Shown piece after piece: positions 39,104 to 50,100 of a DNA stretch of 64,000 bases. The stretch covers positions 434,001 through 498,000 of the forward strand of contig NZ_LT635549.1 of NCBI RefSeq assembly GCF_900120155.1, written 5' to 3'. How positions within the stretch are numbered: the first letter of the stretch is position 1; each line of letters starts with the position of its first letter. Below the pieces are notes generated by a model. That model searched no databases. It saw only the letters and a list, made by a program, of their open reading frames with translations, and had not been told where the DNA came from. The translations under genes and the position numbers were made by a program. The stretch comes from Clostridium sp. Marseille-P3244. GTDB lineage: Bacteria > Bacillota > Clostridia > Lachnospirales > Lachnospiraceae.

Positions 39104-39991
39104 TCAGCCTTTCTGCAGTCTTTCTTTTGCCTTTTCAAGCAGCTCATCAGAAACCCCGGAGTATTTTTTTATATCTTCCGGAGACATGCCTCTTTTCAGC
39201 ATAGCTGCCACCAGTGAAGTCTTTCCTTCTTTTTTTCCTTCCTGATAACTTTCATCCCGTATCGTCTTTTCATATTCTTCCTGATCAAAACTTGTCAAAA
39301 TCATCCCTATGACCTCCGCTCTGTTCTTCATCAGGATATCGCTCAGGATATTCTTCTCAATACACTCGTCTACTGTCTCCGCCACTGCTTCCTTCAGAGG
39401 CCGCCCGTTTCTGATCTTCTCCCTGACCCCGGCAACAAGGATTGCATATTCTTTCAGTTTCCCGCATCTGTCCATCAGCGTTTTATTGTGGCCGTAGTTG
39501 ACATTGAGCATCACTGCCGTGCATTCCAAAGCCGGCTCCCTGTCCTTCTGTACATATGCGTCGGAAAGTTTCAGCTTCGATCTGTCCGGCTCTGCGGCCG
39601 TGCCGTTATAGAATACGATAAACTGTGGCGTGGGCAGTTTGATCCGGGTCCGCCCGTAAATGCGGATCTTCTGTGACTCTGCATAACCTTCATAAAGTCT
39701 GCTGAAGTAAAACAGCCCCCGCAGGGGAAGATTCGGGCACTGGGTGCTGTTATGCTCGTACAGGTTCATCGTCCCGTCAATGAGAAATGACCGGTCGTTT
39801 CTCATTCCCAGATAGATCACATCCTCCAGTGTATTCACTTCCAGTGCCTCCGGATCTTTATAATCCGTACCGTTCACCGCATTATAGAGCTCCAGCAGAT
39901 CCTCTTTCCTCTCAAAGACCTTGCAGAAGAGCCTGTCTTTGTACTCCCGGTTCACCTGATCCGATATTCTGTTGTAATTGCCTGTTTCCAT
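39104..39991 (-). CDS. Rpn-family recombination-promoting nuclease-like protein
   Basis: A 295-residue PD-(D/E)xK-fold protein of the Rpn/transposase_31-like group. The start at 39991 has GGAGGT five bases upstream. Features: KDRLFCKVFERKEDLLELYNAVNGTDY, the active-site-type GMRNDRSFLIDGTMNLYEHNSTQCPNLPLR with core Asp, Glu and Gln residues, then PQFIVFYNG. The C-terminus has the EEYEKTIRDESYQEGKKEGK repeat-like helix seen in many family members. Often many paralogues per genome; role uncertain, perhaps DNA cleavage linked to recombination. Its end lies only 11 bp from the -35 of the ileS promoter. Confidence 0.85.
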   Translation of the reverse strand: METGNYNRISDQVNREYKDRLFCKVFERKEDLLELYNAVNGTDYKDPEALEVNTLEDVIYLGMRNDRSFLIDGTMNLYEHNSTQCPNLPLRGLFYFSRLYEGYAESQKIRIYGRTRIKLPTPQFIVFYNGTAAEPDRSKLKLSDAYVQKDREPALECTAVMLNVNYGHNKTLMDRCGKLKEYAILVAGVREKIRNGRPLKEAVAETVDECIEKNILSDILMKNRAEVIGMILTSFDQEEYEKTIRDESYQEGKKEGKTSLVAAMLKRGMSPEDIKKYSGVSDELLEKAKERLQKG

Positions 39992-40323
39992 CTGTACCTC
40001 CATTATAAATCTTTTTTCTTCTCTGGCAAAGCTTTTCATGTCAGATATTTTAGCGATATTTTTCTGTGTTTGATTCCCGGGATTTTTTCTGATCCACCTG
40101 TGGACCGATCAGGCAGAACGCCTTTCTGTGACAGCTCAAGGATAGCATTTCCATGCCGGCTGGGCAATGTGTTTTTTGTTGATAATCCATTTATTTTGTT
40201 GACAGATCGGTGGATATCTCAGATGGGCCGTGATACTGTATGATCAGCAGTGTTTTGAAATTTACCTGAAAATGGAGAATGGCAATCATGCCATTCTCCA
40301 TTCCTGAAATAAAGGGGGACATT
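39992..40323. other. Intergenic region between pilin operon and Rpn gene
   Basis: 332 bp. Besides the hairpin at 40272-40301 I see no gene. A 16-base string CAATGTGTTTTTTGTT near 40167 also occurs near 24972. Confidence 0.55.
40272..40301 (-). terminator. Likely terminator of the pilin operon
   Basis: Perfect 13-bp arms ATGGAGAATGGCA / TGCCATTCTCCAT with a 4-base loop, about 22 bp after the last pilin stop. The T tail is short (TTTT), so efficiency is uncertain. Confidence 0.65.
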
Positions 40324-41865
40324 TTAATTTTTCTTTGTCTTCTTTGTGATCACAATGGATACTGCCGCAATGCCCGCGATACCGATGATCACGAACAGGG
40401 CGATGCCCATGCCTCCGGTCGTCGGAAGGGTGAACCCTTTATGGTTCTCCACCGCGATGATCGCGGTTCCGTTCTCCGTGTCGATCCTGGATACATAGGT
40501 GCCGGTAGTCTCATCCACTTCCTGACCGTTTACTTCCAGGGTAAACGTGCCGTCTGCCGCGTCTGTGGCTGTGATCTTCACCTTGATGGGATCCGCCAGA
40601 AGCGTGTAGCCTGCCAGCGCTTTTGTCTCTTTCAGATAGTAGGTGCCTTCGTCCAGGCCTTCAAAACAGAGTTGCCCATTAGAACCTGTGAGTTCCAAAG
40701 TACCAATCTGTGTTTGGAGTTCCGAATCTTCATACAAACCAAACTGTACGTTCTGCAGAGCCTCTCCACCCGCATTTCCAGCCTCTTTGGTAAACTTTTC
40801 TACCATGATATTAAAGGTATATACATTTACCACCGGAGTTGTCGGCGTCACTTCTTCTGTGGTGCCCGGCTTGTTGTTATATGTAAGTGTCGCCTCGTTT
40901 CCAATTCCGCCGGTTCCGGCTACTGCGTCTTCCGTAATTTGGGCGTAATAGGTAACGATCACCTCTTTACCTGGATTGGCCTTGATATAGTCCTCTGCAA
41001 AGTCAATTGTCAGATCCGGAGTATCACCGGTCTGATCCCCGGCAGTAAGGGTATACGTGGAATCGCTCTCCGTTACCTCTCCGGCATCGACAGTTACTTT
41101 GATCGGATGAGTCACGTCATTCTGGATCTCCAGTCCGTCACTCATTACGTCGGTAATACGGAAGGTCACGGTCTGATCAAAGTATTCCTCCGGATAATCC
41201 GGAATTGTCGTCGTTATCTGATACTGTACGAAATCGCCGATCGCAACGGTATCGTCTCCACCTACAACTTCTTTCTCAATCCCGATTCCTTTGTTTTTCG
41301 GAGTCGCTGTCACATCATAGATCCAGGCATCTCCGGCGTCATTGGTAGACGGCACTGCGATCAGGAATGGGCTTCCTGCAGTATACCCCTCCGGAGGCGT
41401 GGTCTCTACTACCAGGTAGTATCCAAGTCCCAGCCCTGTAAAACTTGCCACTCCATTCGCCTCTGTCGTATCCGTACGGACATCTTCCGCACTCGCGGAC
41501 GCGGTTACCAGCTCATCGATCAGAGCCTCGATCTGCTGAGCGGAATAGTTGCCAAGAGCATCTGGCCTTACTCCATCCAGAGCTGTCTCAAAAGCTGTCT
41601 CAACTGTGTAAGAAGCATAGCTGCCGTCAGAACCCGGTGTCAGGCTCATGATCTTGTAGATCGTGTACGTAGCGCCTGACAGGGGTTGCTGCTGATCGTC
41701 CTGCCTTGTAATGGTGATGCTTCCTGTTGTGGTCTGTCCATCGATGATGGAATCTGCCTCTGCCGTCACCGGGGAGAACACTGCCGCCCCTGCGAAGGCT
41801 GTGGCCCCGATCAGACACAGGGCCAGGGCTCTTGCCGCCCATCTTGTTCTTCTGCTCGTTTTCAT
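40324..41865 (-). CDS. LPXTG-anchored pilin subunit, SpaH/EbpB-like
   Basis: A 513-residue fimbrial subunit. Start at 41865 after a GAGAGGAGA site; earlier in-frame ATG codons lack one. A signal peptide ends near residue 38. Domains: N-terminal pilin domain (about 45-190), a pilin-motif-like TPKNKG at about 195, an isopeptide-forming D2 domain (GDFVQYQITTTIPDY onward), and a Cna-B domain with the E-box-like GTYYLKETKALAGY near 430. The C-terminus is LPTTGG, a membrane helix and a Lys-rich tail, a sortase signal. The architecture is that of a polymerising major pilin. Last gene of the operon; no sortase is adjacent. Confidence 0.9.
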   Translation of the reverse strand: MKTSRRTRWAARALALCLIGATAFAGAAVFSPVTAEADSIIDGQTTTGSITITRQDDQQQPLSGATYTIYKIMSLTPGSDGSYASYTVETAFETALDGVRPDALGNYSAQQIEALIDELVTASASAEDVRTDTTEANGVASFTGLGLGYYLVVETTPPEGYTAGSPFLIAVPSTNDAGDAWIYDVTATPKNKGIGIEKEVVGGDDTVAIGDFVQYQITTTIPDYPEEYFDQTVTFRITDVMSDGLEIQNDVTHPIKVTVDAGEVTESDSTYTLTAGDQTGDTPDLTIDFAEDYIKANPGKEVIVTYYAQITEDAVAGTGGIGNEATLTYNNKPGTTEEVTPTTPVVNVYTFNIMVEKFTKEAGNAGGEALQNVQFGLYEDSELQTQIGTLELTGSNGQLCFEGLDEGTYYLKETKALAGYTLLADPIKVKITATDAADGTFTLEVNGQEVDETTGTYVSRIDTENGTAIIAVENHKGFTLPTTGGMGIALFVIIGIAGIAAVSIVITKKTKKN

Positions 41866-41935
41866 ATTCTTTCTCCTCTCTTTCCTATGAATCTGAGCGT
41901 TTCTGTGCTGCTTGTTTATGAGTTCCATTGTAGGT

Positions 41936-44071
41936 TTATTTCTGTTTCTTCCCCATCCTCCACAGGATGAAGATCAGGGCTGCCAGGGCCAGCAGGGCCC
42001 CGCCGAAAATCCAGGCATTCCCACCGGTCAGCGGAAGGGTGAAGTTCCTGCTGTTGTAGATCTTCACATGGACCTCGTCATTGGATCCTGTGTTCTGTAC
42101 GATATGGATCTGGTCGTCTTCCTCCTGGGAGGTAACGCTGTTCCCGTCCACCGTCACTCTCATGACGCTCCCTTCCCAGGTCACGTCCAGCTTCACCGGG
42201 TTCGCTAGGAGCTGATACCCCTGTGGCGCTTTCGTCTCCACCAGATAATAGGTCCCGGTCTTTAAGTTCTGTACGGTGATCTTCCCATCTGAGCCTGTGA
42301 TGTAGGGGTCTGCCTGCACCGGGTTGTTCTCCAGCTCATCCCGGTACAGCATGAACTCTGCCCCGGAAAGGGGGCTCCTGTTCCCCCGGTCCTCTTTCGT
42401 CAGGTACAGGTCGAAGAGTTTTGCCGTATACTGGTTGGTAAAGGTGAAGCTGACATTGCTCCCACTCTCCCCCAGAGTTCCTTCCAATACCGCCTTTTTG
42501 GCTTCATATTCATATCCCGGGTCCAGTTCCTCCACCTGGTAGTATCCCGGGAGCAGCCCTGTGAACCGGGCTGTCTCGTTGGCTTTCAGGGTAAACTGTC
42601 CTTCTCCGTCTGTCCGGTAGGTGTTCTGGGATGTCCCGCTCTCAATGCTGTAGACCGCCCCCTCTACTGGCTGGTATCCTTTATCCTCCTGATACCTCAG
42701 GACAAAGGTAAACTCCTTCTGCTCCAGGGGAGCCTCCCCGTCCAGGTTTTCGATCACTTTTGTGACCGAGAGGGAAGCAGGGGCTTCCTTATTCACGAAG
42801 GGCAGCACTTCCACTGCGTCAGTGACCGTCTTATCGGTGTATCCTTCCACGCTTAATGGCAGGGTCTGGATGTAGTTCGGGTTCGCCGTTTCGCTCACGT
42901 TGTACACCGTTCCTGCCGGGATCCCGGTGAAGAGAGCGGTCTGCCCGGCCTGCAGGGTGAAGGTCCCGTTTTCATCGGTGGCTCCCGTAACCTGGGTCCC
43001 CTGTCCATCCGTTACCGGCTCTCCTCCGGTAGTATAGAGCAGGTAGTCTGCTCCCTCCCATACGCTCCGGTCCTCATGGGTCAGGAGGAAGGTAAAGGCA
43101 TCCTCAGGGGTGCTCCCGTCCTCCATCCGCTTGCTCACCGCGAAGGAGGCGCTGGCGTTGTTGAAGTTCTCCAGCACTGCTCCCCCTGTTCCGGTGGTCC
43201 CTTCCCGGACCGCCTCCCCGGTGCATCTCCAGTCTTCCAGTCCTTCCGCGTCTGTGTCTTCCGTGATCCGATAATCTACATCCTGTGGGATCTCCGGAAA
43301 CTCGGCGGCCTGTCCGCCTTTCAAGGTGAACCGTCCTTCCCCGTCCGTGGTCCCGGTCCCGATCTCCAGTCCGGTGGCCAGGTCCCGGATGGTATAGTTC
43401 TCCTGGCTGTAGGGCTTCCCGTCGATCTCCAGAATGAAGGGGAAGTCCGGGGTCTCCGGCGCTTCATACCCCTCCGGGAAGGAGATGGTCTTTTGAACCA
43501 CCATCCGGGTGGTCCCGCCTCCGCCTCCAATGGTGTTGGTGAAGGCCGCCCAGGCTCCCTGGGCTCCCACAGTACCCACCGCGGCGGCCCCTCCGGCGGG
43601 CCGGGTCTGGACCCATCCCTCAGAAGGCACTTCCGTAACCTCATAGGCCACGCCGGTGCCTACATATTCAAACTTGGCGGTCTGTCCGGGCTTTAGGGAA
43701 AAGGTCCCGGACCGGTCCGTCTTCCAGGGAACGTTGTTCCCGTTGGTATCCTTGTCAAACACTTCTGTCCCGGAGGCGTCATAGAGACGGTACTCCATCC
43801 GGTTCACCAGTTCCCCGTCCAGGCGGAGGATAAAGGTGAAGGACAGGTCCTCCGGCACTTCATATCCTTCGGAGAGGCTCTCCACCTCCTTGGTGACAAA
43901 CAGGTCCGGCGTCTCGTTCTGGGCGTTCTCAAAGACTACCCGGGGTGTGGATTCCGATCCTGGGGCGTCATCCCCGGCAGAATTTCCATCGGCCCACACG
44001 GGAAGGGCTGTCCCGGCCAGCAGGCAGAGGGAAGCCAGGAAGACAACAGTTTTTTTGATATACTTTTTCAT
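41936..44071 (-). CDS. LPXTG-anchored multi-Cna-B surface protein
   Basis: A 711-residue secreted protein with a signal peptide ending near VWADG (residue 28). About five Cna-B/FctA-like domains follow (roughly 50-170, 180-290, 295-420, 430-550, 560-655), several with the repeating TDxxGxFTLKxGQTAxF pattern, which suggests duplication. The last has the E-box GTYYLVETKAPQGY. The end is LPLTGG plus a membrane helix and KKQK tail, a sortase signal. Probably an ancillary pilin or stalk adhesin. Between the giant protein and the major pilin, same strand. Confidence 0.88.
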   Translation of the reverse strand: MKKYIKKTVVFLASLCLLAGTALPVWADGNSAGDDAPGSESTPRVVFENAQNETPDLFVTKEVESLSEGYEVPEDLSFTFILRLDGELVNRMEYRLYDASGTEVFDKDTNGNNVPWKTDRSGTFSLKPGQTAKFEYVGTGVAYEVTEVPSEGWVQTRPAGGAAAVGTVGAQGAWAAFTNTIGGGGGTTRMVVQKTISFPEGYEAPETPDFPFILEIDGKPYSQENYTIRDLATGLEIGTGTTDGEGRFTLKGGQAAEFPEIPQDVDYRITEDTDAEGLEDWRCTGEAVREGTTGTGGAVLENFNNASASFAVSKRMEDGSTPEDAFTFLLTHEDRSVWEGADYLLYTTGGEPVTDGQGTQVTGATDENGTFTLQAGQTALFTGIPAGTVYNVSETANPNYIQTLPLSVEGYTDKTVTDAVEVLPFVNKEAPASLSVTKVIENLDGEAPLEQKEFTFVLRYQEDKGYQPVEGAVYSIESGTSQNTYRTDGEGQFTLKANETARFTGLLPGYYQVEELDPGYEYEAKKAVLEGTLGESGSNVSFTFTNQYTAKLFDLYLTKEDRGNRSPLSGAEFMLYRDELENNPVQADPYITGSDGKITVQNLKTGTYYLVETKAPQGYQLLANPVKLDVTWEGSVMRVTVDGNSVTSQEEDDQIHIVQNTGSNDEVHVKIYNSRNFTLPLTGGNAWIFGGALLALAALIFILWRMGKKQK

Positions 44072-44193
44072 TTCTTTTGTGGGGACCGCTCCAATCGGCT
44101 ATTGAATGTTCTATAACATCCGCATCTCATTGCCTAACGGAACAGTGTCGTAGAAACACAATAGTCCCGCTCCTCCTTTCTTTCCTCGATAAA

Positions 44194-47100
44194 CTACTGC
44201 CTGAGCCAGATGACCTCGCCGCCTTCCCAGCCCCATGGGGCGCCGGTGATGGCGTCGGGTGTGTTGTCAACGGAGATGGAAGTAAAATTAGTTCCTTCAA
44301 AAGCACTGTCGCCTATATTTGCTACTTCCTTCGGAATTATTAGTTTTCCATAAAGTCCTTCGCAACCCATAAATGCATAGTTTTCTATTATTTTTAACGT
44401 GCTTGGTAATGATAGCCTACCAGTAGGATACTCTCCACCCAGATAATTTTCAGCAAACGCACATTCCCCGATACTTAATACACCTTCTGGAATATTCAAG
44501 TCTCCTGAAATCAGAGGACAATTATAAAAAGCATAATCGCCTATACTTGTTACTCCTTCCATAAGTTTAAGCCTTGTGAACTGAGTACATGATTGAAAAG
44601 CATAATCGCCTATACTTCCCCCTGAAATTTTTATCTCTCCTGTAAGACTGTCACAGCCAGCAAAGGCATACTCTCCTATCGTTGCCGCCGGAACTTCCAA
44701 ATCTCCTTTCAAATGTGTACACGAATCAAATGCCATATTACCTATTCTTTCTATACTATCTGGAAAATGGATTCCCGTAATTTCACTCTCCTGAAATGCA
44801 CTGTTTGCTACTCCTGTAACCCGATATTCTCCTCCTTCCCAGATGATATACTCTGGTATCGTCACATCTCCACTGTTCAGAACTACCTCCTGCCCGGTCT
44901 TAGCATCTGTTACTCCTGTATTAACCATTTCCTGAGTGATATCAATTTCATCAACTACTGTGAACGTAGTTGTACCTTCAAGTCCTCCTTCTGTCCAATA
45001 CACAGTAACTTCTCCTGATGATCCTGCTAACCAACTAGGAATAGTTTCCGGGTCCAAAGTAAATTCCTCTGATGTCAGCTGTATTCTTCTCCCATCAGAG
45101 TAGATTACATTCACAATAAAATTGTCTTTATCCAGAACCTCTCCTGCAGTTACCCGGTTATCCTCCATCCGTACGTCCAATTCTGCCGGTATCACTTCCG
45201 CCGTTGGCTGGATCAACATTAGATTGTCTCCCAGTTTTGTAACCCGATTCTCCGGCGTGCCGCTTAAGTTCTTCAGTACATGGTCTGCCTTCAGTTCCTC
45301 CCGTACTGTCCATACCGTTTGGTCGGGGAGATAAAGCCGGGCATACTGACCTGCTTTCAGGATGATTTCTCCTCTGGCTCCGGTCACATCTGTTCTGATC
45401 TCTGCGTCTGTTGCCGTATCATATACCGTATAGGAGATCCCTGCCCCCGGCCTTGTAGCCAGGATATCGTCCGCACTTGATACCAGTTGGCTTCCTCCTC
45501 CCGGATTTAACCTTGCAACAATCTCATCCGAAGGGCTCTCTGCGCTGTCCCGCGAAATCGAACCTTCTGAGTGACTCTGATCCTTTATGGATAATACCTG
45601 TTCCAGTATCATGGTAAAATCTGTGTCTGACGGATTTTCCATCTTTTTCTCAATTTCTACCGGAGTCGTCCGATTGGAGTTTACAAAAGCGTTTCCATTT
45701 TTCTTATATAGATTTTGTCCAGTACTAATTTCCAAGCCTGCCCCATCTCCACCCGGATCATCTGAGCCAGAATCTATTCTGCGTCCGGAACTGATATCTC
45801 CTGATTCTTCAGCTTTATCAGGGTCTCTATGGTCACTGTCTACAGTATTGCCGCCAAAACCATATCCCGCCAACAGTCCCCAGCTTTCATCTGACTCTTC
45901 CGGAACTTCCACTACTCTGTAATCTCCTGCCTTTGCTCCTTCATATAAATTTATAGAAACATCGGCTTCTGTAAATCTGACACTAGGATATCCATTTGCT
46001 GCTTTTGTGAGGGTAATCTTCCCATCTGATCCTGTCGTAAGTATACGGTCGCATGTCGGGATCCCTTCCGCAGATGTCACATAATCAACCCCTTCTGACG
46101 GATTCCAGGTCATTCCGTCATACTGTTCCACCCTCCAGACCAGTTTCGCGCCTTCCGGCACTTCATCTGATCCCAGAGTCATTTTTTTATAGATCTCAGA
46201 AGCAATCGTTACAGTAGATATCTCATTAATGATCTTAGCTATCGGCTGCTCTTCCAGCGTACCGCTTATTGGCCGGTCTCCAGCCGGCTCTTTCTGAGAT
46301 ACTGCCTTCCATGACATGTCTGGTAGCACAATGATCCCTCTGCTTTGAGGATCCTGATCAGGCGCCAGCATCTGGATTGTTGGCACAATGATCCTGTGCT
46401 GATCTTCTTCGGACTCGGAAAGCCGATAAGATACCACCCCTTCCAGGGCAGAGTCCGTGATCAGCACGATCTTCCAAGGCATGAGTTCAAAAGAGGACCC
46501 TGCGCTCCAGGTCTCTTCTGTTGTCTCTCCCCTCAGAGTATCTATCACCGTCACCTGTGTATCACTTCTGGGCCAGATATATGTATCTCCGGTGCTGTCT
46601 GTAGCTTCCAGAGTAAGAGAAACTGCTGCTTCGATCCGGCTGCTCGTATCTGTCCATTCACCGGTTCCCAGATCCAAGCTTCCACCTTTCATCTGTTCTA
46701 TATAGGTTCGCGCCGCTTCATCCGCCCCTTCGTATTCTTTCGTGATTGCCAGTCCACCCGGTGTTCCATTGATAAAGGTAACTTCACTTCCCTCACTGCC
46801 AAGAGTGCCTGTATGGGGCTGCTTCTCTGTCGGATAGATCTGTTTGTAGTCCGAATCTTCCGTTTCCTCTACTTCAAAAGATTCTCCCAGCATTCCCGCC
46901 TCTGCCAGCTCTGCAGTCTGCCCGTCCTTCAGGGTGAATGTTCCATCCGCTCCGGTCTGGTACTCCCCGATCACCGAGCCTCCTTCTGTCAGTGTATAAG
47001 TATGGTTGCCAAGCGGCTCCCCTTCCACACTGGCAGTCATAGTAAACTCTTTTGCTTCTACTTTTTCCACTTCCGCCTGGTCTGCCCGGTCATAGTTCAC

Positions 47101-50100
47101 GAACTTGGTCACAGACAGGGAACGCATCAGATAGTCATTGATGAACTCCACGCTCCGGCTGCTGCTGTAGAGAGGCATCTCTGCCTCCTGTGTCGTGTTG
47201 GCTGCCCGGTAGAGTTCGCCGCTGTTCGTCTCGGTAATGATATAGGTCTCTCCACCCTCCAGTCCCCGGATCCTGACAGTCCTTCCCGCGCAGTCACAGG
47301 TAAATTCGCCGTTTTCATTCAACGTCCCGGAGTCTCCCGGCGCGGTGCTCTCTGTTCCGTCGCTGTTTAAGAGAACCCATTCTTTTCCGCTGACCGGTGT
47401 TTCACTGTCTCCTTCCACCTTCTTGATCCGGAAGGTAAACTCCTGGGTACAGTCTGACGGATCCTGATGCGTCAGGTTCTTGGTCAGGAGCAGGTCCTTC
47501 CACCGGTAGATATTGGTAATGGAAGTAGAGATGCCCTGCAGCGGCACTGTACCTTCCACGGTATCACTATTGCACAGCCAGTTGTCGGATTCACCGTTGG
47601 CCCCGCTGACCTCTTTCAACTGATATTCCACTCCAACATCTCCCGGGAAAAGCGCGATGATCTCTCCCGGCCGGATGGTGAACCTTCCTTCTTCATCGGT
47701 ATATCCCTCTCCGGCTGTACCGAGACTGGTGACTTTCGTCGGGATCCCTCCGTCTGTACGGGCGCTGTTCACATACCAGAACTCCGCGTTGGAAACCGGC
47801 GTGTAGGTTCCATCTTCTCCTTTTACACGAAGCTGGAAGGTAAACTCTTCTCCGCTGATATCCACACCTTTGGGTACTGCCTGTGTCTTTTTCTGGGCAT
47901 ACAGCACCGGCCGGTACGTATTTGCTGCCGTCACCGTGCGCACTGCGGCCGTGCCGCTATCGTCCACTGTTTCGTTATCTGTAATCTCTGTTTTCCAGAA
48001 GGGATTCTCTTCCTCTTCTATCTGGATCCGCCCGGCATCGGGAAGTTCGGTAAAGACCGCCTTCTCCCCGGCTTTCAGGGTGAGGATCCCGCTGCCGTCT
48101 GTGGCATACATCCGGTCTGTCTGCTGGATCCATGCCCCGTCCGTCAGTTTCCACAGCTGATACTCTTTATTGGCGAAAGCTGTCCTCTGTCCGTCTTCTT
48201 CTTCATACAGATAGAACTGGAAGGACGTATCCTGCACGGCTTCCGGTGTCTCCCCGGCAAACTCTTTGACCACTTCCAACGTCTCTTCCCGGCCCAGCCT
48301 TACTTTGACGGAATTTCCTTCCGAGAGCACTGTCATATCCAGCATTTCATTCTTTGCGTAATAAACAGGACTGTTACAGATATCCGTTTCTGTGTCCGGT
48401 ATGCTGTCCGGAGCCTGCATCCGGATCTGGAACGAGGCCGCCCGCATATCTTCCAGGGCAAATGCGCCCCCGCCTGCTGCCTGCGACAGATCCACCGCCA
48501 CTGCCCGGACTTTACTGGCTGTATGTGTGGTCAGGAATTCCCCAGCCGGATACCATCCATAGGCTTCTGTCAGGATCTCCGACGGCTCCTGGCCCTCTGC
48601 CGGAAGCTTTGCGTTCCGGTCTTCATTGTAATAGACCACCGGTTCCGCTCCCATTTCCTCCAGTCCTGTGGTATCCACAGACTGGAAGGTTCCATACAAT
48701 CCGCCATTTTCGGGATCCGCGTTTTCCAGCTGGTCAAAGATCACGATATCTGTCAGAGCCTGACCTCCTGCTGACACGGTAATGTCATAAGTATATCTCT
48801 TTCCCGGCCCGACTACGGCACTGTTCTGATAGCTGCCGAAACGATCCGCGTCTGCCCTTACCAGCTTTGTGATGCCCTGCATTCCCGCAATGGCGATATC
48901 TTCCTGATCCATTGCGCTGGCATACAGGACGTTCCGGATATCTGTAACGTCATCCTCGTTCAGATCGCCGTCTTTAAAAGGCTCATAATCCCCTGCCAGA
49001 TCTTGGGGGACGATCGTTCCGTCATCAAAAGCGACTTCGTCCTCTGTCCCGAATAAAGGCTCTCTCCACAGCGGATCCCCTTCTTTATCTTCCGGCATAA
49101 AAGCGCTGATATTCGCATTCTCATGAACGACATCCAGATCTTTCCAGTCATAGTAGGCCTGGAAGCTGACGCCCCAGCCTTCTGCCCACATGCCGTCCCG
49201 ATAGACCTGGGTTCCGTCGCTGTCATATGTCCATCTGCCTTCGCTGTAAACAGCGGAATCTGCCCCCTCATACTGGATATGGAAGATCACCATTGTTCTT
49301 CCGCTGCCCCGGTAATCCTCAATGATATCTTTTTCCGGGTCTACCGTTACTGTAACCTGGCTCTGATCCCAGCTTCTGGGCTGAGTCTGATATGACAGAT
49401 CATTTACATCCCGGATCCGGCCTGCGGTCACTTCTACAGAGGGATCAAAATGCACTCCGTAGGGAAGCAGGTCATAGAAGACCACGTTGTTTCTTCCCGG
49501 TGACGGGACTCCGCCCCGTTCCAGTGCCTCCGCTGTTTCATGATCGTAGATGTAATAACCATCGCTGGCCGTCAGACAGTAATTCAGCAGCATACGACTG
49601 TTGTCCGGATCATTGCTCCCCTTTACCGTTTTATGGGATTCCGCGTGGGGGATAAGTCCCGTCAGGGTCTTATAGGCGTTATCTCTTGCCGGAAGGACAC
49701 CATAGAGTTGCTCGGAAGCTTCCCTCAGGCCCGGCTCCTGATAGTTGGGCGCCTCCGTGGGAGCCTCATAACAGTATCTTTTAAACTGTCCGTCCTCAAG
49801 TTCCTCTACGATCGTGCCGCACAGATCTTCCAGACGCACATAGTCGCTGTCCGCCATTGCCGCCATTGCCGGAGAACCATGCCGGATCCGCACTTCTACA
49901 TCAATCGCGCAGTATGTTTCATAGTTGATCGTCTCATGCTCTACTTTGACCCTCCACGGCTGTCTGCTCAACTGGTCTTCAGAGAAACTGTAGAACATCA
50001 CGCCCGCATTATTCCACGGGACCGTCGCGACCAGCTCCCACTCTTCCGTTTCCGAATCAGCAAACATGGCATAGATCTTCATGTCCTGTGCTACATCGTT

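Noticed and set aside
42324-43696. Long rightward frames opposite the pilin genes
   Set aside because: Antisense shadows of repetitive Cna-B coding sequence; no starts with ribosome binding sites.
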